From assembly GCF_029269825.1 (NCBI RefSeq), contig NZ_JARJHU010000001.1, positions 124,001-188,000 on the forward strand: a stretch of DNA of 64,000 nucleotides, written 5' to 3'. The notes under the pieces were generated by a model. The model saw nothing but the letters and a program-made list of their open reading frames with translations. It ran no database searches and had not been told where the DNA came from. A program made the position numbers and the translations under genes. Shown here piece by piece: positions 16,598 to 25,831 of the stretch. Positions within the stretch are counted from its first letter, which is position 1. Every line of letters starts with the position of its first letter. This DNA is from Pedobacter sp. JY14-1. Lineage in GTDB: Bacteria > Bacteroidota > Bacteroidia > Sphingobacteriales > Sphingobacteriaceae.

Positions 16598-17362
16598 ATG
16601 AAGAATAAGGGATTATCTCAGATGTTTATTACGCTCAGTGATGTTTTTCAGTTCATGGGCAGATTCTTCAAGGAGGCTTTCATGCCGCCTTATGAAGGCC
16701 GGGAGCTCCTGAAGCAATGCTATGACATCGGCTACAAGTCCCTTGCCCTGATCTCACTGACCGGTTTTATTACCGGGATTGTATTTACCAAGCAGTCCAG
16801 GCCTTCACTTGCAGAATTCGGGGCGACATCATGGCTGCCATCTCTTGTCGGCATCGCCCTGCTGAGAACACTTGCCCCGCTCCTGACCTCGCTGATCGCG
16901 GCGGGAAAGGTGGGTTCCAGTATCGGTGCTGAGCTGGGTTCCATGCGGGTGACAGAGCAGATCGATGCGATGGAAGTCTCTGCTACGAATCCATTTAAGT
17001 TTCTGGTCAGCACACGGGTCATGGCATGTACCATTACCATCCCTATCCTTACTTTTTATACCGCACTGGTAGGTATGCTGGGTGCACTTCTGAATGTAGC
17101 CATGAGCGAAGGTACCAGTGCAAGGCTTTTTTTCCAGGCTTCACTGGAATCCATCACCTTTCTTGACATTACCGCCTCTACGATAAAAGCTGTACTCTTT
17201 GGGTTCACGATAGGAGTTGTTGGCTGCTATCAGGGCTATTATTCTTCCAAAGGTACTGAAGGCGTCGGAAAGGCAGCGAATTCTTCAGTAGTCATCGGCA
17301 TGTTCCTGATCTTCATTGAAGAGGTCGTATCCGTACAGTTTTTTGGTTTGTTCAGGACATAA
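16598..17362 (+). CDS. MlaE-type ABC permease
   Basis: 254 residues with about five membrane segments. The MlaE/permease signature region is visible: GKVGSSIGAELGSMRVTEQIDAMEV followed by NPFKFLVSTRVMACT (key positions Gly-Ser-Ser, Glu and Arg-Val-Met-Ala). In the Mla system this subunit dimerises in the inner membrane and moves phospholipids between the membranes with MlaF and the MCE protein MlaD. It is the first gene of a three-gene set, with the ATPase starting 1 base after its stop. Confidence 0.92.
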   Translation: MKNKGLSQMFITLSDVFQFMGRFFKEAFMPPYEGRELLKQCYDIGYKSLALISLTGFITGIVFTKQSRPSLAEFGATSWLPSLVGIALLRTLAPLLTSLIAAGKVGSSIGAELGSMRVTEQIDAMEVSATNPFKFLVSTRVMACTITIPILTFYTALVGMLGALLNVAMSEGTSARLFFQASLESITFLDITASTIKAVLFGFTIGVVGCYQGYYSSKGTEGVGKAANSSVVIGMFLIFIEEVVSVQFFGLFRT

Positions 17363-17363
17363 T

Positions 17364-18134
17364 ATGGTGAGTAAAACTACAGATATAGACAGGGAAAAGG
17401 TCATAGAGATTAAAGGACTGCACAAGTCCTTCGGTGACTACCAGGTACTCCGTGGTGTTGACCTTGACTTATACAAGCGGGAAAACCTGGTCGTCCTCGG
17501 CAAATCCGGTACCGGCAAGTCGGTATTGATCAAAATCATTGTCGGCCTGCTGACCCCTGATGCGGGCGAGGTTAAGGTGCTCGGCCGCATTGTGGACCAG
17601 ATTTCCTACAGGGAATTGCTGGAGCTCAGGCTGAAAGTTGGCTTCTCTTTTCAGAACAGCGCATTGTACGACAGCATGACCGTAAGGGAAAACCTGGAAT
17701 TTCCGCTTGTCCGTAACCAGCGCCGGCTCACCCGCGGCGAAGTAAACAGCGCAGTAGAGGAGATGCTGGACGCGGTCGGCTTGCTCCAGACCATCAATCA
17801 GATGCCTTCGGAACTTTCGGGCGGGCAAAGAAAAAGGATCGGTATCGCAAGGACACTGATCCTGCGGCCCGAGATTATGCTGTATGACGAACCTACGGCC
17901 GGGCTTGACCCAATCACCTGCCTCGAGATCAACAGCCTCATCAACGAGGTGCAGGAACGCTTTCATACCAGCTCGATCATCATTACCCATGACCTGACCT
18001 GTGCCAAGGCAGTAGGCGACCGTGTCGCAATGCTGCTGGACGGACGCTTCGAACGGCAGGGAACGTTTGAAGAGGTTTTTGCGACCGATGATCAGCGGGT
18101 TAAACCATTTTACGATTACAATTTTATTCAATAA
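17364..18134 (+). CDS. MlaF-type ABC ATPase
   Basis: The open frame extends back into the permease gene, but the ATG at 17364, one base after the permease stop, gives the normal 256-residue MlaF-like protein. Walker A is GKSGTGKS, the Q loop is GFSFQNSALYDSMTV, the ABC signature is LSGGQRKRIG and Walker B is IMLYDEPTAGLD. It powers lipid transport by the adjacent MlaE permease. It is followed 5 bases later by the MCE-domain gene. Confidence 0.94.
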   Translation: MVSKTTDIDREKVIEIKGLHKSFGDYQVLRGVDLDLYKRENLVVLGKSGTGKSVLIKIIVGLLTPDAGEVKVLGRIVDQISYRELLELRLKVGFSFQNSALYDSMTVRENLEFPLVRNQRRLTRGEVNSAVEEMLDAVGLLQTINQMPSELSGGQRKRIGIARTLILRPEIMLYDEPTAGLDPITCLEINSLINEVQERFHTSSIIITHDLTCAKAVGDRVAMLLDGRFERQGTFEEVFATDDQRVKPFYDYNFIQ

Positions 18135-18139
18135 GGATT

Positions 18140-19123
18140 ATGCAGGCATCAGATAACCGCCGTAAGATTACCGTTGGAATATTTATCTTTCTTGGACTGG
18201 CCATATTTGTGGTCGGGGTCTTTACACTGGGCAGCCAGAAGAAGGCTTTTGTAAACAGCTTTACCGTGGACGTGATCTTTGATGATATACAGGGACTGAA
18301 GTCAGGGAACAACGTATGGTTTTCCGGGGTCAAGATCGGAACCATAAAAAAGATCCAGTTCTACGGCACTTCCCAGGTACAGGTCTTTTTAAACATCGAG
18401 GAACAGGCCCACAAATACATCCACAAGGACGCAGCCGCCAGTATCAGTTCAGATGGTCTGATCGGCAATAAGATCATCGTCATTACCGGCGGCACACCAA
18501 AGTTCCCCTTCGTGGAAGACGGTGACCGCCTGCGGGTCAATTCTACGCTGTCGACCGACGACATCATGAAAACATTCCAGGTAAACAATAAGAACCTGGT
18601 AGAAGTGACCTCTGATTTTAAGATACTGGCGAAAAGCCTGGTTGAAGGAAAGGGCACTGCGGGCACGCTCCTCACCGACCAGCAGGTTGCCGAGGACTTT
18701 AAGAAAATCGTGGCCAATCTGAAAAATACCACCGCTTCTGCCAACAAAATGGCGGCGGAGCTGAATACCTTCAGCAAAACGTTGAATACCAAGGGCGGTT
18801 TTGCGGACAAGGTGCTTACGGATACTGTCGTATTTGCCAGGCTTCAGTCTTCGGTAGACGAACTGCAAAAGACCGCGGGCTCTGCAGCTGCGCTGACCGA
18901 AAACCTGAACAAGGCTTCAGCCAAACTGAACCAGAGCGATAATGCCATCGGCGTATTGCTCAACGACCAGAAGACGGCAGAACAGGTAAAGGCCATTATG
19001 CTGAATATGGAGACCAGCAGCAAAAAGCTGGATGAAAACCTGGAAGCACTGCAACACAACTTCCTGTTGAGGGGCTTCTTTCGTAAAAAGGCCAAGGCAG
19101 AAGCAGAGGGAAATAAACAGTAA
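18140..19123 (+). CDS. MlaD-like MCE-domain protein
   Basis: 327 residues with one N-terminal membrane helix (about 12-32, ITVGIFIFLGLAIFVVGVF) and an MCE domain at about 38-120 (VIFDDIQGLKSGNNVWFSGVKIG). The long C-terminal part is a predicted helical/coiled-coil extension with many Ala, Asn and Lys residues. MCE proteins form hexameric tunnels in the periplasm and carry lipid between membranes. mlaB and mlaC genes are not present here; this three-gene form is typical of the phylum. Confidence 0.92.
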   Translation: MQASDNRRKITVGIFIFLGLAIFVVGVFTLGSQKKAFVNSFTVDVIFDDIQGLKSGNNVWFSGVKIGTIKKIQFYGTSQVQVFLNIEEQAHKYIHKDAAASISSDGLIGNKIIVITGGTPKFPFVEDGDRLRVNSTLSTDDIMKTFQVNNKNLVEVTSDFKILAKSLVEGKGTAGTLLTDQQVAEDFKKIVANLKNTTASANKMAAELNTFSKTLNTKGGFADKVLTDTVVFARLQSSVDELQKTAGSAAALTENLNKASAKLNQSDNAIGVLLNDQKTAEQVKAIMLNMETSSKKLDENLEALQHNFLLRGFFRKKAKAEAEGNKQ

Positions 19124-19139
19124 CCTGATCCGGAAAAAG

Positions 19140-20006
19140 ATGATCGTATTGCAAAATGAGTATGCCAGCGTAACACTGAGTGAAAAAGGCGCTGAACTTC
19201 AGCATTTTTTACTGAAGGAAAACAACAGGGAATATATGTGGGGCGGTGATCCGGCTTATTGGGGAAAACACAGTCCGGTGCTTTTTCCCGTAATAGGGGC
19301 ACTTAAAGAAAATACTTATGCATATAACGGACATCAGTACCATCTTTCCAGACATGGCTTTGCAAGGGACAGAACGTTTGCTGTTGCGCAAAAAAGCAGC
19401 ACTGAGGTCTCTTTTTCCCTATCCGACGATGAGGACACACTCCGCGTCTACCCTTTTAAATTCCGGTTTTACATTCATTACCGGTTAGAAGGTACCCGAT
19501 TATCCTGTACTTATGAAGTAGTCAACCCATCTGAGTTCCCGCTTTTATTTTCGGTGGGCGGCCATCCCGCTTTCGCCGTACCTGTAAATGCGGATATCAC
19601 CTACGACGACTATTTCCTGGAGTTCAGTGATGACCATGAGCTGGTCTGCCATAAAATAGACCATGACCTGATCTCTGAACATACCGAGACGCTGATGCTG
19701 ACTGACCGTAAACTTCCCTTGAGCCATAAACTTTTTTACGAGGATGCACTGGTCGTCAAAACCCTGAAAAGCAACCGTATCTCGCTAAGGTGCAATAAGG
19801 CCCCTGAAGGCATTCATTTTGATTTTGAGGGTTTTCCCTTTTTTGGTATCTGGTCAGCCAAAGATGCAGACTTTGTATGTCTGGAACCCTGGTGCGGTAT
19901 TGCCGACAGCACCGGCCATGATCAGCAGCTGAAGGATAAGGAAGGCATACAGGAATTGGCACCAGGTGAGCGCTGGCAACGCAGCTGGGCAGTCACCGCA
20001 TTCTGA
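19140..20006 (+). CDS. Aldose 1-epimerase family protein (LacX-like)
   Basis: 288 residues, a galactose-mutarotase-fold protein. Features of the aldose epimerase group are seen in SPVLFPVIGALKENTY, LSRHGFARDRTF (catalytic-type His), VGGHPAFAVP and LEPWCGIADS. It should interconvert anomers of an aldose or a phosphorylated sugar in the cytoplasm; the substrate is unknown. It starts 16 bases after the MCE gene and may be read from the same transcript, without clear functional connection. Confidence 0.85.
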   Translation: MIVLQNEYASVTLSEKGAELQHFLLKENNREYMWGGDPAYWGKHSPVLFPVIGALKENTYAYNGHQYHLSRHGFARDRTFAVAQKSSTEVSFSLSDDEDTLRVYPFKFRFYIHYRLEGTRLSCTYEVVNPSEFPLLFSVGGHPAFAVPVNADITYDDYFLEFSDDHELVCHKIDHDLISEHTETLMLTDRKLPLSHKLFYEDALVVKTLKSNRISLRCNKAPEGIHFDFEGFPFFGIWSAKDADFVCLEPWCGIADSTGHDQQLKDKEGIQELAPGERWQRSWAVTAF

Positions 20007-20027
20007 GGTTACCTGTTCAATGCCGGA

Positions 20028-20822
20028 TCAGGGCTTTTTGATAATTGCCATCCGCTTGCTGGACGTGTAGGCATTAAATACACCCAGGGCCCCGTTATCG
20101 AAGTTTGACGGCGGATTTTCAGGTGCGACAGGAGGCCCGCCATCCCCGGATATCTGCTCCAGCGTATAAAAGTACCTGTACACCTGCCGGTTGATACCTT
20201 GCATCTCCACATGGATCGTATCGCCGTTATTCAGGTCATTCAGTGCATAATACAACACGTTCGCGACCTGTTTACCATTATTAAACCGGTCTTCTCCCAC
20301 AACATCCTTCTCTGTTTTGCCCTTTATCCTGAGCAGGTACCTGTAATAGTTCTGAATATAGCCCGGATCTTCATAATTGGCGGCAACATAAGTCTTTACC
20401 TCACCAAAGAAGGTGTACTGACGGAAGGTGAGTGAATCCAGCGAAACACTGAGGGGCATTTCAGAAACAGAAGTATAAGTTTTTCCTTCCACAGTTACTT
20501 TAAGGGTGTAGGTCATCCCTTGTTTGCCACGCAGCCTGGCACTCCGGTACACTCCGGGATTGGTCTGGCTTTCGGTAAAGTTAAACACATCCCCGTCTGC
20601 GCTGGTCATCACTACACTTGCCCCGCTAAGCCCGTTGAACCGGTTAGGCTCTGTAAATTTATAGGTCTTGCTGACCCTCACGGTCTGGCGTTCATACTGA
20701 TCATTAATAGCGCCGTCAATAACAATACGCGGCGCTGCGTTATCGAGATCTAACTCGATTACCTCTTCGCAGCCGTATAGCAAGATAAGAGAACAGACGA
20801 TCAGGTACAGGTTCTTTTTCAT
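20028..20822 (-). CDS. DUF4249 lipoprotein
   Basis: 264 residues with a lipoprotein signal peptide ending LLYGCEEV (lipid-modified Cys18). DUF4249 proteins occur next to TonB-dependent receptors in this phylum. The N-terminal EEVIELDLDNAAPRIVIDG and the ITxxYE-type strand patterns agree with that family. It is encoded 6 bases downstream of a TonB-dependent receptor and is presumably its surface-exposed partner, comparable in arrangement to SusD with SusC but unrelated in fold. Ligand unknown. Confidence 0.85.
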   Translation of the reverse strand: MKKNLYLIVCSLILLYGCEEVIELDLDNAAPRIVIDGAINDQYERQTVRVSKTYKFTEPNRFNGLSGASVVMTSADGDVFNFTESQTNPGVYRSARLRGKQGMTYTLKVTVEGKTYTSVSEMPLSVSLDSLTFRQYTFFGEVKTYVAANYEDPGYIQNYYRYLLRIKGKTEKDVVGEDRFNNGKQVANVLYYALNDLNNGDTIHVEMQGINRQVYRYFYTLEQISGDGGPPVAPENPPSNFDNGALGVFNAYTSSKRMAIIKKP

Positions 20823-20828
20823 AGCATC

Positions 20829-23159
20829 TTAAAATTTAAAATTCCAGGTCACCGAAGGAATAATGCCGAATAATGTGGTACGCACAGCCTCAGTTCTGGT
20901 CTGGTCATCTTCATTGTCCTTAAAATCAATTGAAAATGCATTTTTCCGGTTATAGACATTGTAAAGGCCAAACGACCAGCTGGACTGAACTTTCCTTCCC
21001 GGCTTGCCCTCCAGTGTAGCGGACAAGTCAAGGCGGTGATAATCCGGCATCCTGTAACCATTCTTTTCCGTATAATAATAAACCGTCCTTCCATTGATCT
21101 GGTACTTACCACTTGGGAAGGTAACTGCATTTCCGGTGTTATAAACAAATACAGAAGAAAAAGTCCAGCGGGATGAAACCTTATAAATTCCTACCAGGGA
21201 CAAGTCATGTGTCCTGTCCTGTTTGGCATTGAACCACCGGGTATTGTTGATCGCGTCAAACTGCCGTTCGGTCTTCGATAAGGTATAGCCGACCCATCCG
21301 TTGAATTTCCCGAACCTTTTCTTCAGGAAGAGCTCTACGCCGTAGGCCCGTCCCCTTCCATACAGCAGGTCGGCCTCCACATTGGCGTTACCGCGAAGAT
21401 CAGTACCTGTACGGTATTCGATCTGGTTTTGCATCAATTTATAATATATCTCTGCCGAAAACTCATACCTGTTGTCATTGAAATTCCTGAAATACCCGGC
21501 TGCCAGCTGGTCTGCAATCTCAGGTTTTACATTGTTGCTGTTCATAATATACAGGTCTGTAGGCGAAGTTGTCGTTGAGTTGGACATCAGGTGTATATTC
21601 TGGGTATTCCGGGTATAGGCTGCCTTCAGCGAACTGCTCGTATTCAGCTGAAAATTAGCGGAGAGCCTGGGCTCCAGGTTAAAATAAGTCCTGACAATTT
21701 CATTATTCCCATAAGAAAGGATATCGACAGTATTGCCATCTTCGTCATAGGTTTTGAAGTCTCCGGGTCCTGTCGGCAGAAAACTGCTCATCCTGAGCCC
21801 GTAAACGACACTAATCCTGTCACTAACCGCCCATTCGTCAGACACATAGGCTGCAAGTTCATATCCCTTTCTGTCTTCATAATCCTGTTCATTGACACTT
21901 GAACTTGCTCCGGAGGTGAGCTTACCGGGTTCAATGGAATGACGTATCGCATTCAGGCCGAACTTAACACGGTGACTATTGCCTGCACTGTACTCAAAAT
22001 CCTGTTTGAAATTAAAGTTCTTAATGGACGAATTGACCTCAAAACTGTTTTCAGCGATCAGGTTGCTGATCACATAATCGTAATTGCTGTAAATAAGCGA
22101 CGTATTGGAGAACAAACGGTCACTGAACAGGTGATTCCAGCGAAAGGTCAGGGTAGAATTGCCCCAGTTAAAGGCAAACGTCTCGTTAAGGCCCAGCTTG
22201 TCCCTTCCAAAATAACCTGAAAGATATAAAGTATTCCTGTCGTCCAGCTGATAATTGGCCTTCGCATTGACATCATAAAAATAAAGCGTGTTGCCATTTA
22301 TAGAACTATCCGGCGAAAGCGCAAGAAAGGCATCCAGGTAAGTTCTCCGCGCACTGATCATAAAGGACCCTTTATCTTTTACGATCGGTGCCTCGATCTT
22401 GGCCCGCGACGAGATCAGTCCGATCCCGCCCTCTGCCGTAAATTCCTTACGGTTACCTTCGTTCATTTTGATATCCAGTACCGAAGCCAGCCTGCCTCCG
22501 TATTGCGCAGGCATTCCCCCTTTATAAACACTCACATCCTTAATCGCATCCGAGTTGAACGTGGAAAAGAAGCCGAGCAGATGCGATGCGTTGTAAACCG
22601 GAGCCTCGTCAAGCAGGATCAGGTTATGATCAGTAGCGCCTCCCCTGACATAAAACCCGCTGTTGCCTTCTCCCGCCGCCTTGATGCCGGGCAACAGCTG
22701 AAGCGTCTTCAATACGTCGCGTTCGCCCAGGAGTACAGGTACATTATTGATCTCTCTTACGGTGAGCTTTTGTAACCCCATTTGTGGGTTAACAACGTTG
22801 TCATTCCTTTTTTCAGATGTAATGACCACTTCATCAAGCTGACTGTCCGCTGTCAGCGAAAAATTAAGTTTCTGGGCGCCGTTTATTTTTAAGGGTTGCT
22901 GAACAGTCTTATAACCCACAAAGCTCACCGTAATTTCATAATCTCCGGAGGGCATCTGTAAGCTGTAAAAACCATAGGCATTGGTCACCGCACCGCCATT
23001 GGATGGTCCGCTAACCTTAACACTGGCACCGATCAGCGTCTCGCCGCTTGATGCATCACTCACGGTGCCGCTGATGGCAAACCGGTTCTGGGCTAAAGTA
23101 GACTGACAAAAGGAAAGTAAGATAAAAAAAGCAGGTATAAGCCTCAGTATATTTGACAT
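20829..23159 (-). CDS. TonB-dependent receptor with carboxypeptidase-regulatory domain
   Basis: I use the ATG at 23159 (MSNILRLIPAFF), which begins a proper signal peptide ending TLAQ; the frame is open 42 bases further. The 776-residue product has a carboxypeptidase-regulatory-like domain (ISGTVSDASSGETLIGA), then a plug domain (QLLPGIKAAGEGNSGFYVRGG, key residues Pro-Gly and the final Arg-Gly-Gly) and a 22-strand-type barrel ending VTWNFKF with the expected terminal Phe. It imports an unknown ligand across the outer membrane with TonB energy. It heads a two-gene unit with the DUF4249 lipoprotein. Confidence 0.93.
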   Translation of the reverse strand: MSNILRLIPAFFILLSFCQSTLAQNRFAISGTVSDASSGETLIGASVKVSGPSNGGAVTNAYGFYSLQMPSGDYEITVSFVGYKTVQQPLKINGAQKLNFSLTADSQLDEVVITSEKRNDNVVNPQMGLQKLTVREINNVPVLLGERDVLKTLQLLPGIKAAGEGNSGFYVRGGATDHNLILLDEAPVYNASHLLGFFSTFNSDAIKDVSVYKGGMPAQYGGRLASVLDIKMNEGNRKEFTAEGGIGLISSRAKIEAPIVKDKGSFMISARRTYLDAFLALSPDSSINGNTLYFYDVNAKANYQLDDRNTLYLSGYFGRDKLGLNETFAFNWGNSTLTFRWNHLFSDRLFSNTSLIYSNYDYVISNLIAENSFEVNSSIKNFNFKQDFEYSAGNSHRVKFGLNAIRHSIEPGKLTSGASSSVNEQDYEDRKGYELAAYVSDEWAVSDRISVVYGLRMSSFLPTGPGDFKTYDEDGNTVDILSYGNNEIVRTYFNLEPRLSANFQLNTSSSLKAAYTRNTQNIHLMSNSTTTSPTDLYIMNSNNVKPEIADQLAAGYFRNFNDNRYEFSAEIYYKLMQNQIEYRTGTDLRGNANVEADLLYGRGRAYGVELFLKKRFGKFNGWVGYTLSKTERQFDAINNTRWFNAKQDRTHDLSLVGIYKVSSRWTFSSVFVYNTGNAVTFPSGKYQINGRTVYYYTEKNGYRMPDYHRLDLSATLEGKPGRKVQSSWSFGLYNVYNRKNAFSIDFKDNEDDQTRTEAVRTTLFGIIPSVTWNFKF

Positions 23160-23231
23160 AGCAATCCGTTGGACCGTAAAAGTAACAAAGAAAACTTGCA
23201 AACTTTACCTTTATACTATTGTTTTTAACAA

Positions 23232-24236
23232 ATGGCTTTGATCTCGTTTACCAACAAAGGCATTTACTGCAGGCAAGGCGGTTTCTACATCGATCCCTGG
23301 CAACCTGTAGATCTTGCCGTCACCACACACGGACATTCCGACCACGTCAGATGGGGCAACAAAGCTTATCTCTGCCATGAACTCACCAGATCGGTGATTG
23401 AGCAGCGGCTCGGAGAAGACCTCCATATCGAGACACTTCCCTATAACAAAGCTGTAGGTATCAACGGCGTGAAAGTGAGTTTTTTCCCGGCGGGCCATGT
23501 TATAGGTTCTGCCCAGGTAAGGCTGGAATATAAGGGTGAGGTCTGCGTGGTTTCGGGAGATTATAAGACTGAAGACGATGGGGTCAGCACGGCCTTTGAA
23601 CCTGTAAAATGCCATACTTTCGTATCAGAAAGCACATTTGGCCTCCCGATCTACAAATGGCAGCCTCAGCACGTCATCATGGACAACATCAGGGACTGGA
23701 TCTCCCGGAACCGTGACCAGCAAAAGACAAGTGTACTGATCGCGTACAGCCTGGGCAAAGCGCAAAGGCTCATCAGCGGCCTCTCAGGTTACGGGGAGTT
23801 CTACACACATGCTTCCATTGAAAACCTCAACAGGCGCTTCCGCAATGCAGGAGTCATGTTGCCAGAAACCACCATGATCAACCCTGAAATCAAAAAGGAA
23901 GCCCTTCAGCAGGGCATCGTGATCGTGCCCCCTGCGCTTGCCGACAGTCGTTGGATCAAAAACCTCATCCAACCGGCTACAGGTATCTGTTCCGGCTGGA
24001 TGCAGGTGCGCGCTGGCCGCCGGTGGCGGAGTGCCGATGCAGGCTTTGCCTTGAGCGACCATGCCGACTGGCCGGGTCTGCTGGGTGCGATCAGGGCTAC
24101 GGAAGCCGAGCAGGTTTACGTAACGCATGGATACACCTCCGTATTTTCAAGGTATCTGAATGAAAGTGGCATAAAGGCACAGGAAGTAAAAACCCGGTAT
24201 GGCCAGGAAGAAGAAGAACAGGAGGTATTGCCTTGA
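23232..24236 (+). CDS. Ligase-associated MBL-fold DNA exonuclease
   Basis: 334 residues. The metallo-beta-lactamase metal site is THGHSDH (His33, His35, Asp37, His38), followed by GHVIGSAQV and SGDYKTEDDG. The beta-CASP-like continuation includes YSLGKAQRLI and DHADWPGLL. This is the Exo component of a repair cluster described in Pseudomonas and other bacteria, where the homologue is a DNA exonuclease. First of four overlapping or closely packed genes (Exo, ligase, helicase, PdeM); its TGA overlaps the ligase start by 3 bases. Confidence 0.93.
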   Translation: MALISFTNKGIYCRQGGFYIDPWQPVDLAVTTHGHSDHVRWGNKAYLCHELTRSVIEQRLGEDLHIETLPYNKAVGINGVKVSFFPAGHVIGSAQVRLEYKGEVCVVSGDYKTEDDGVSTAFEPVKCHTFVSESTFGLPIYKWQPQHVIMDNIRDWISRNRDQQKTSVLIAYSLGKAQRLISGLSGYGEFYTHASIENLNRRFRNAGVMLPETTMINPEIKKEALQQGIVIVPPALADSRWIKNLIQPATGICSGWMQVRAGRRWRSADAGFALSDHADWPGLLGAIRATEAEQVYVTHGYTSVFSRYLNESGIKAQEVKTRYGQEEEEQEVLP

Positions 24237-25825
24237 AAAGGTTTACCCAACTGATCCGGGAGCTGGAAACCAGCAATAAAACAAACGATAAGATCGCCGC
24301 ACTCATCAGCTATTTTACAGAAGCGGCCGACCCGGACAAGCCCTATGTGATCGCTATGTTTACCGGTAAACGTCCAAGGCGTCCCGTAAATACCGCACTG
24401 ATCAGACTCTGGGCCACTGAACTGGCCCGGATCCCCGACTGGTTGTTTGCAGAGTCCTATCATAGCGTAGGTGACCTCAGTGAGACGATCGCGCTCGTTT
24501 TACCGCCGCCCACGAGGCTCAGCAACCGTCCGCTGCACGAATGGATACAGGACCTGCAGGCACTTCATCTGCAAACGGAGGCAGAGAAAAAGCAGTTTAT
24601 CCTTTCGGCATGGGACAGCCTGGATACTCAGGAACGTTTCATATTCAACAAACTCATCTCGGGTAACTTCCGGATCGGGGTCTCCGCTAAGATGCTGGTC
24701 AATGCACTTGCCAGGCAAAGCGGTACCGAAAGCAGCAAGATCATGCACAGCATTATGGGCAAGTGGGAGCCGTCAGCCATCAATTTTGCTGAGCTGACCT
24801 CAGGTGCGCACGTCAATACAGACAATTCCTGGCCTTATCCCTTTTGCCTGGCCTACGCATTGGAAAATGCACCGGAGGCCCTGGGCAGTCCCGGGGAATG
24901 GCAGGCCGAATGGAAATGGGACGGCATCAGGGGACAGATCATCAAACGCAATGGTGAACTGTTTATCTGGTCCAGAGGAGAAGAACTGGTCACCGCCCAG
25001 TTCCCGGAGCTTCACTTCCTGGCAGCAGAACTACCGGATGGCACTGTCCTGGACGGAGAGATCCTTTCCATAAAGGACGGAAATGTGCAGGCTTTCAGTA
25101 TACTGCAGCAAAGGCTCAACCGGAAAACCATCAGCAAGGCACAACTCCTGAGCGCCCCTGTAGGGTTCTACAGTTACGACCTGCTTGAATATGCTGGTGC
25201 CGACCTGAGATCCGAGACATTGACATACCGCAGATCAGTCCTGGAACAGGTAACCGGGCAGTTGAAGACGAAGGGCATTGTCATTCCTTCTCCCGTCGTC
25301 GCTTTCGGCAACTGGGAAGAACTTGCCATGCTGCGCGAAAGCGCCCGCCAGCTCAACAGCGAAGGCATCATGCTCAAGAAACTGGACTCATTATACCATG
25401 CAGGCCGCAACCGGGGTGACTGGTGGAAATGGAAGATCAATCCGTATACCGTGGATACCGTCATGATCTATGCGCAGAAAGGCAGTGGCCGGCGCGCCGG
25501 TTATTATACGGACTACACATTTGCGGTGAGGGACGGCGATCAGCTGATCACGGTAGCAAAAGCTTATTCTGGGTTGACCGACAAAGAAATAAAAGAAGTA
25601 AATTCGTTCGTGCTGAAAAACGCTGTAGAAAAATTCGGACCCGTACGTACAGTAAAACCAGAACTGGTCTTCGAGATCGCCTTTGAAGGCATCGCAGAAA
25701 GTAAAAGACACAAGGCAGGCCTCGCCTTACGCTTTCCCCGTATCGCCCGCTGGCGGAAGGACAAAAAGGCAGACGAGATCAATACACTGGACGACCTGAG
25801 GCAATTGCTGCATTCTACCCTTTAA
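24233..25825 (+). CDS. ATP-dependent DNA ligase
   Basis: 530 residues with three ligase parts: an N-terminal helical domain (1-200), the nucleotidyltransferase domain and an OB fold (about 420-530). The adenylation lysine is Lys228 in EWKWDGIRG; later motifs are DGTVLDGEI, SEGIMLKK and WWKWKI. The start is TTG at 24233 in a TTGA overlap with the previous stop; the residues right after it (KRFTQLIRELE) match the family's beginning, so TTG is favoured over a later ATG. It seals nicks during repair together with its operon partners. Confidence 0.94.
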   Translation: MKRFTQLIRELETSNKTNDKIAALISYFTEAADPDKPYVIAMFTGKRPRRPVNTALIRLWATELARIPDWLFAESYHSVGDLSETIALVLPPPTRLSNRPLHEWIQDLQALHLQTEAEKKQFILSAWDSLDTQERFIFNKLISGNFRIGVSAKMLVNALARQSGTESSKIMHSIMGKWEPSAINFAELTSGAHVNTDNSWPYPFCLAYALENAPEALGSPGEWQAEWKWDGIRGQIIKRNGELFIWSRGEELVTAQFPELHFLAAELPDGTVLDGEILSIKDGNVQAFSILQQRLNRKTISKAQLLSAPVGFYSYDLLEYAGADLRSETLTYRRSVLEQVTGQLKTKGIVIPSPVVAFGNWEELAMLRESARQLNSEGIMLKKLDSLYHAGRNRGDWWKWKINPYTVDTVMIYAQKGSGRRAGYYTDYTFAVRDGDQLITVAKAYSGLTDKEIKEVNSFVLKNAVEKFGPVRTVKPELVFEIAFEGIAESKRHKAGLALRFPRIARWRKDKKADEINTLDDLRQLLHSTL

Positions 25826-25831
25826 CATATC

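Noticed and set aside
17469..18131. 220-residue minus-strand frame opposite the MlaF gene
   Set aside because: Shadow of a gene with complete ABC motifs; no independent support.
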